64,000 nucleotides of DNA from Casuarina equisetifolia (Eukaryota > Streptophyta > Magnoliopsida > Fagales > Casuarinaceae). The stretch is taken from contig CM052360.1 of the NCBI GenBank assembly GCA_028551475.1, forward strand, positions 12,946,501 to 13,010,500. The letters are read 5' to 3'. This document shows, piece by piece, positions 60,901 through 64,000 of this stretch. The notes below the pieces were generated by a model. The model saw only the letters and a list, made by a program, of their open reading frames with translations. It ran no database searches and was not told where the DNA came from. Made by a program: the position numbers and the translations under genes. Within the stretch, counting starts at the first letter, position 1. The number at the start of each line of letters is the position of its first letter.

Positions 60901-62225
60901 TAGATGAAATTTGTTACATATAGTTAAGATCTTCCATTAAATCACAATATTTGTCATCAAACAGCAAAATATATTCTTAAATAATAATTATGTAGGGCAA
61001 TTTCCCTATTTTTTTTTCAAGGTGTGCCATAATTTTCAAATACAATCTTACCTAAGTCAAAAAATTTGCTTTCATACTTATAAACTTAATATCAACCATT
61101 TTTCAACCTAATGTGAGACTTCTCAACAATCTCTCTTATCATATATCAAGTCTTAACCTAGATCATTAACTTGTTTTCTTTGAGTTCAACATGACCCAAT
61201 CTATTGAATTGTCTGACATTAGATTGAGAAGGAATTGATATTAAGTTGATAAGTGTGAAGGTGACTCTTCCATATGAGTTAATTTTTAGGATAGAAAAGT
61301 CCAATAATATTAACACTTGGTCTTGGATCTTGGAAAAAATTGGGTGAAAATGAGTTAGGGCTCAATATGTATGGAGGTTGGGTTAGGTTGAGCCTAGCAA
61401 AAAACAAGTCAATGATTTTGGCTCAAGATATGATGTGTGATAGGAAAGATTGTTAAGATGTCCCACATTAAGTTAATAAGGGATTGATATTGGGTTTATA
61501 AGTATGAAGATGAGTCTTATGAGCTAGTTTTTATAGTTGAGATGAGATCCAATAATATTAAAAAATAGGTGGAATTTATTACATATAATTGAGATCTTTT
61601 ATTAAACCACAATATGTCATCAAACAACAAACTTTACTCTCAAATAATAATTATGTAGGATGATTTCTCTAGTTTTTTCAAGGTGTGCCATGGTTTTCAA
61701 ATACAATCTTACCTAAGTCAAAAGATTTGTCTTTATACTTATAAACTTAATATCAATCCCTTTTCAACTTAATGTGGGACATCTCAACAATCTCTCTTAT
61801 CACATATTAGGTTTTAAGCATAATCATTGACATTTTTTTTTCTAAGTTTAACTTGACCCAACCTATTGAAATGTCCTACATTAGATTGAGAAAGAATTGA
61901 TATTGAGTTGATAAGTGTGAAGGTGAGTCTTCCATATAAGTTAGTTTTTAGGATAGAAAGGTTTAGTAATATTACCTTGGTATTAGAGCTTAAAAAAATT
62001 GTATGAAAATAAGTTTGGGCTCAGTGTGTATGGAGGTTGCATTAGGTTGAACCGAATAAAAAGTATTTCGATGATTTTAGCTCAAGACACCATGTGTAAT
62101 GGGAAAGATTCTTAAGATATCCCAAATTGAGTTAAGAAGGGGTTGACATTAGGTTTATAAATGTGAGGATGAGTCTTATAAGCTAGCTTTTGTGGTAAAG
62201 AGGAGACCCAATAATATTAAAAAAT

Positions 62226-64000
62226 ATGTTAAATTTATTACATACAGTTGAGATCTTCCATGAAATTTGCTTTCAAATAATAAGAACATCCATCAAATGA
62301 CTAAAATTTGGATTATTGAAATTTGCTTCCTATAGATCTAAATCTATTGTTAAACATGAAGATAACCTAATGCACAACCCATTTACAACTAAGTTTGACC
62401 TAAAGTAAAATGATGGGTTTCGCTTATAAAAGAATGGAGCATGGCACCATTAATATAATATTCCTTAACTCTAAAAGGAGCTTAACCAAAAGAAGTGTAT
62501 AACATTAAGATGATCCCATCTTACTTAAATAAATTACTCCAAAATGAACACATATGCTTGACAAATTAGTGCATCCTAGAAACCAATGGGTCCAATCCAA
62601 AACTCGACTTTAATAAAACTTGTAGCCCCCCCCCCCCCCCCTTCTCCTGAAGAAGAGCCTAATCTTGTAAGTCCAAATTAGAGATATAAAAAGTGGTATA
62701 AGTCCAATTTTTCTACAATGGACTTTTAAGTTTAAAACTTTCAAAATGGGCTTTCAAGCCTAAAAATTCTAGAAATGGGTTTGCAATAGAAATTTTAAAA
62801 AATGACCTTTAAAATCTAAAATTCACCATTGATTTACAAACCCAAATGACTCATGATATGCCTGCAAGGCATTATTATGTCAAATAAAATATGTTTTGGG
62901 GGCTATATAGAGCAAATAAAGCACGATTTATACAAATATTATATTATTACATATAGTTGAGATCTTCCATCAAACTGCAATTTTTGTCATCAAACAATGA
63001 CATTTGCTTTCAAATAAAAAGATTAACCATCAAATGACTAAAATTTGGATAATTGAAATTTGCCACCCATAAATCTAAGTTTATTGTCAAACATGAAGAT
63101 AACTTAATGCACAACCCATTTGCAACTAAGTTTGACCTAAAGTAAAATGTTGGGTTTGGCTTATAAAAGAATGGAGCATGGTGCCATTAATATAATATTC
63201 TTAAACTCTAAGAGGAGCTTAGCCAAAAGAGGTGTAGAACATTAAGCTCATCCCATCTTACTTGAATAAATTATTCCAAAATGAGCACATGTGCTCGACA
63301 ATTAATGCATCCTAACAACCAATGGGTCTAATCTAAAACTTGACTTTAATAAAACTCGTAGCCCCCTTAAGAAGAGTCTAATCTTGTAAGTTCAAATTAG
63401 AGATATAAAAAGTGGCTCAAGTCCAATTTTCTACAATGGACTTTTAAGTTTAAAACTTTTAAAATGGGCTTACAAGTCAAAATTTTCAAATGGGCTTTTA
63501 AGCCTAAAAATTCAAGAAATGGGTTTGCAATAAAATTTTTCAAACATGAAGTTTAAAATCTGGAAATTCACCATTGATTTACAAACTCAAATGACTCATG
63601 GCATGCTTGCAAGGCATTATTATGTCAAATAAAAAAAATAAGTCTTTGGGCCATACAGAGAAAATAGAGCATGATTTATACAAATATTGTTATAGCTTTT
63701 AGGGTTGAGAGGAGACCTAATAATATTAAGAAAGAAATAGGCTAAATTTGTTACATACAGTCGAGATTTTCCATCAAACCACAATATTTGCCATTAAAAG
63801 ATGAGATTTGCTATTAAATAGTTAGGTTGACTATCAAGTGACTAAAATTTAGATGAGTGAAATTTACCATTAATAAATCTAAATTTGTTGCCAAACATGA
63901 AGATAAGCCTATACACAACCCATTTGCAACTAAATTTGACCCAAAGTAGAATATTAGGCTTGGCTTATAGAAGAATGGAGCATGGGCTAACCATTATAAT
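62226..64000. repeat. Tandem repeat of 0.7-0.8 kb, running off the right edge
   Basis: A non-coding unit recurs with starts (CATACAGTTGAGATCTTCC or close variants) near 62241, 62950 and 63754, spacings of about 709 and 804 bp. Shared landmarks in each unit include TTGACCTAAAGTAAAATG, AAAGAATGGAGCATGG and CAAGGCATTATTATGTCAAA. Units 1 and 2 are complete and unit 3 is cut by the window end. Shorter relatives of the unit start also occur at about 60907 and 61570, so the array grew out of the neighbouring repeat field. No ORF is conserved between units. Confidence 0.85.
62626..62641. repeat. Poly-C run of 16 bases in the tandem repeat
   Basis: Sixteen consecutive C residues in the first tandem unit. 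The second unit has only about five C at the equivalent place (near 63362), so this run expanded after duplication. Confidence 0.95.

Larger units (their letters stand above)
57420..62225. repeat. Field of degenerate LTR/TRIM-like repeats in both orientations
   Basis: A sequence of about 80-120 bp recurs at least ten times in direct and about seven times in reverse orientation. The direct form starts near TGTTGAGATGTCCCACAT, passes through GGGTTTATAAGTGTGAAGG and CTATGAGCTAGCTTTTAGGG and ends AATAACACTAACA. It is followed several times by TTTGGTATTAGAGCC-like sequence that matches the tRNA-Met primer-binding site. An LTR followed by that site, with only 100-300 bp of non-coding interior, is the structure of TRIM elements. 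Clear direct copies lie at 57528-57607, 57837-57950, 58425-58540, 59003-59110, 59578-59690, 60603-60740, 61190-61320 and 61865-61970; reverse copies lie near 57690-57798, 58235-58360, 58805-58930, 59380-59500 and 59990-60110. No protein domain is encoded. Confidence 0.75.

Noticed and set aside
57420-64000. Possibility that the repeats are a CRISPR array
   Set aside because: Units are too long, degenerate and in both orientations, and the genome is a plant nuclear genome.

Overview
This window is nuclear DNA from a flowering plant, almost certainly a eudicot. The evidence is GT-AG introns, AT-rich spacers, Ty1/copia retrotransposons and nuclear genes for chloroplast proteins. I cannot name the species from the sequence alone. 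Seven protein genes are well supported, two small ORFs are possible genes, and the rest is transposon-derived or featureless spacer.

Layout. 1-5119: the 5' half of a decayed minus-strand Ty1/copia element that runs off the left edge. 6132-13109 (+): an 11-exon gene for the seven-transmembrane regulator of G-protein signalling RGS1. 14071-15975 and 19283-21806 (+): a tandem pair of beta-ketoacyl-CoA reductase (KCR) genes; the first has lost an intron and the lysine-rich C-terminal tail. 22984-28623 (+): a six-exon gene for a very lysine-rich, probably nuclear protein that I do not recognise, built on two separate internal tandem duplications. 29786-30562 (-): a single-exon membrane-anchored SAM-dependent methyltransferase-like protein. 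32712-38251 (+): a complete but dead Ty1/copia element with both LTRs and a perfect 5-bp target-site duplication. 38847-39452 (-): PsbY, the photosystem II protein precursor with two PsbY units. 40999-45247 (+): an 11-exon Oxa1/YidC-family thylakoid insertase most like ALB4 (ALBINO3-like 1), with a G-box upstream and a decayed duplicate of exon 2 in intron 2. 53361-55825 (+): a five-exon RCC1-repeat protein whose first coding intron is GC-AG. 57420-64000: degenerate LTR/TRIM-like repeats in both orientations, passing into tandem repeats of about 0.7-0.8 kb that continue past the right edge.

How the genes relate. They form no operon or cluster. RGS1 acts in G-protein and sugar signalling at the plasma membrane, the KCR pair in very-long-chain fatty acid elongation in the ER, and PsbY and the ALB4-like insertase in thylakoid membranes; these last two are divergently transcribed from a shared 1.5-kb spacer. 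The exon structures given are my own splice models, based on GT/AG sites, reading-frame phase and remembered family sequence; no transcript data were used.

I found no clear new biological system. The most unusual items are the repeat field with facing LTR-like copies, the exon-duplication relic in the insertase gene, the divergent KCR copy, and the doubly duplicated lysine-rich protein.
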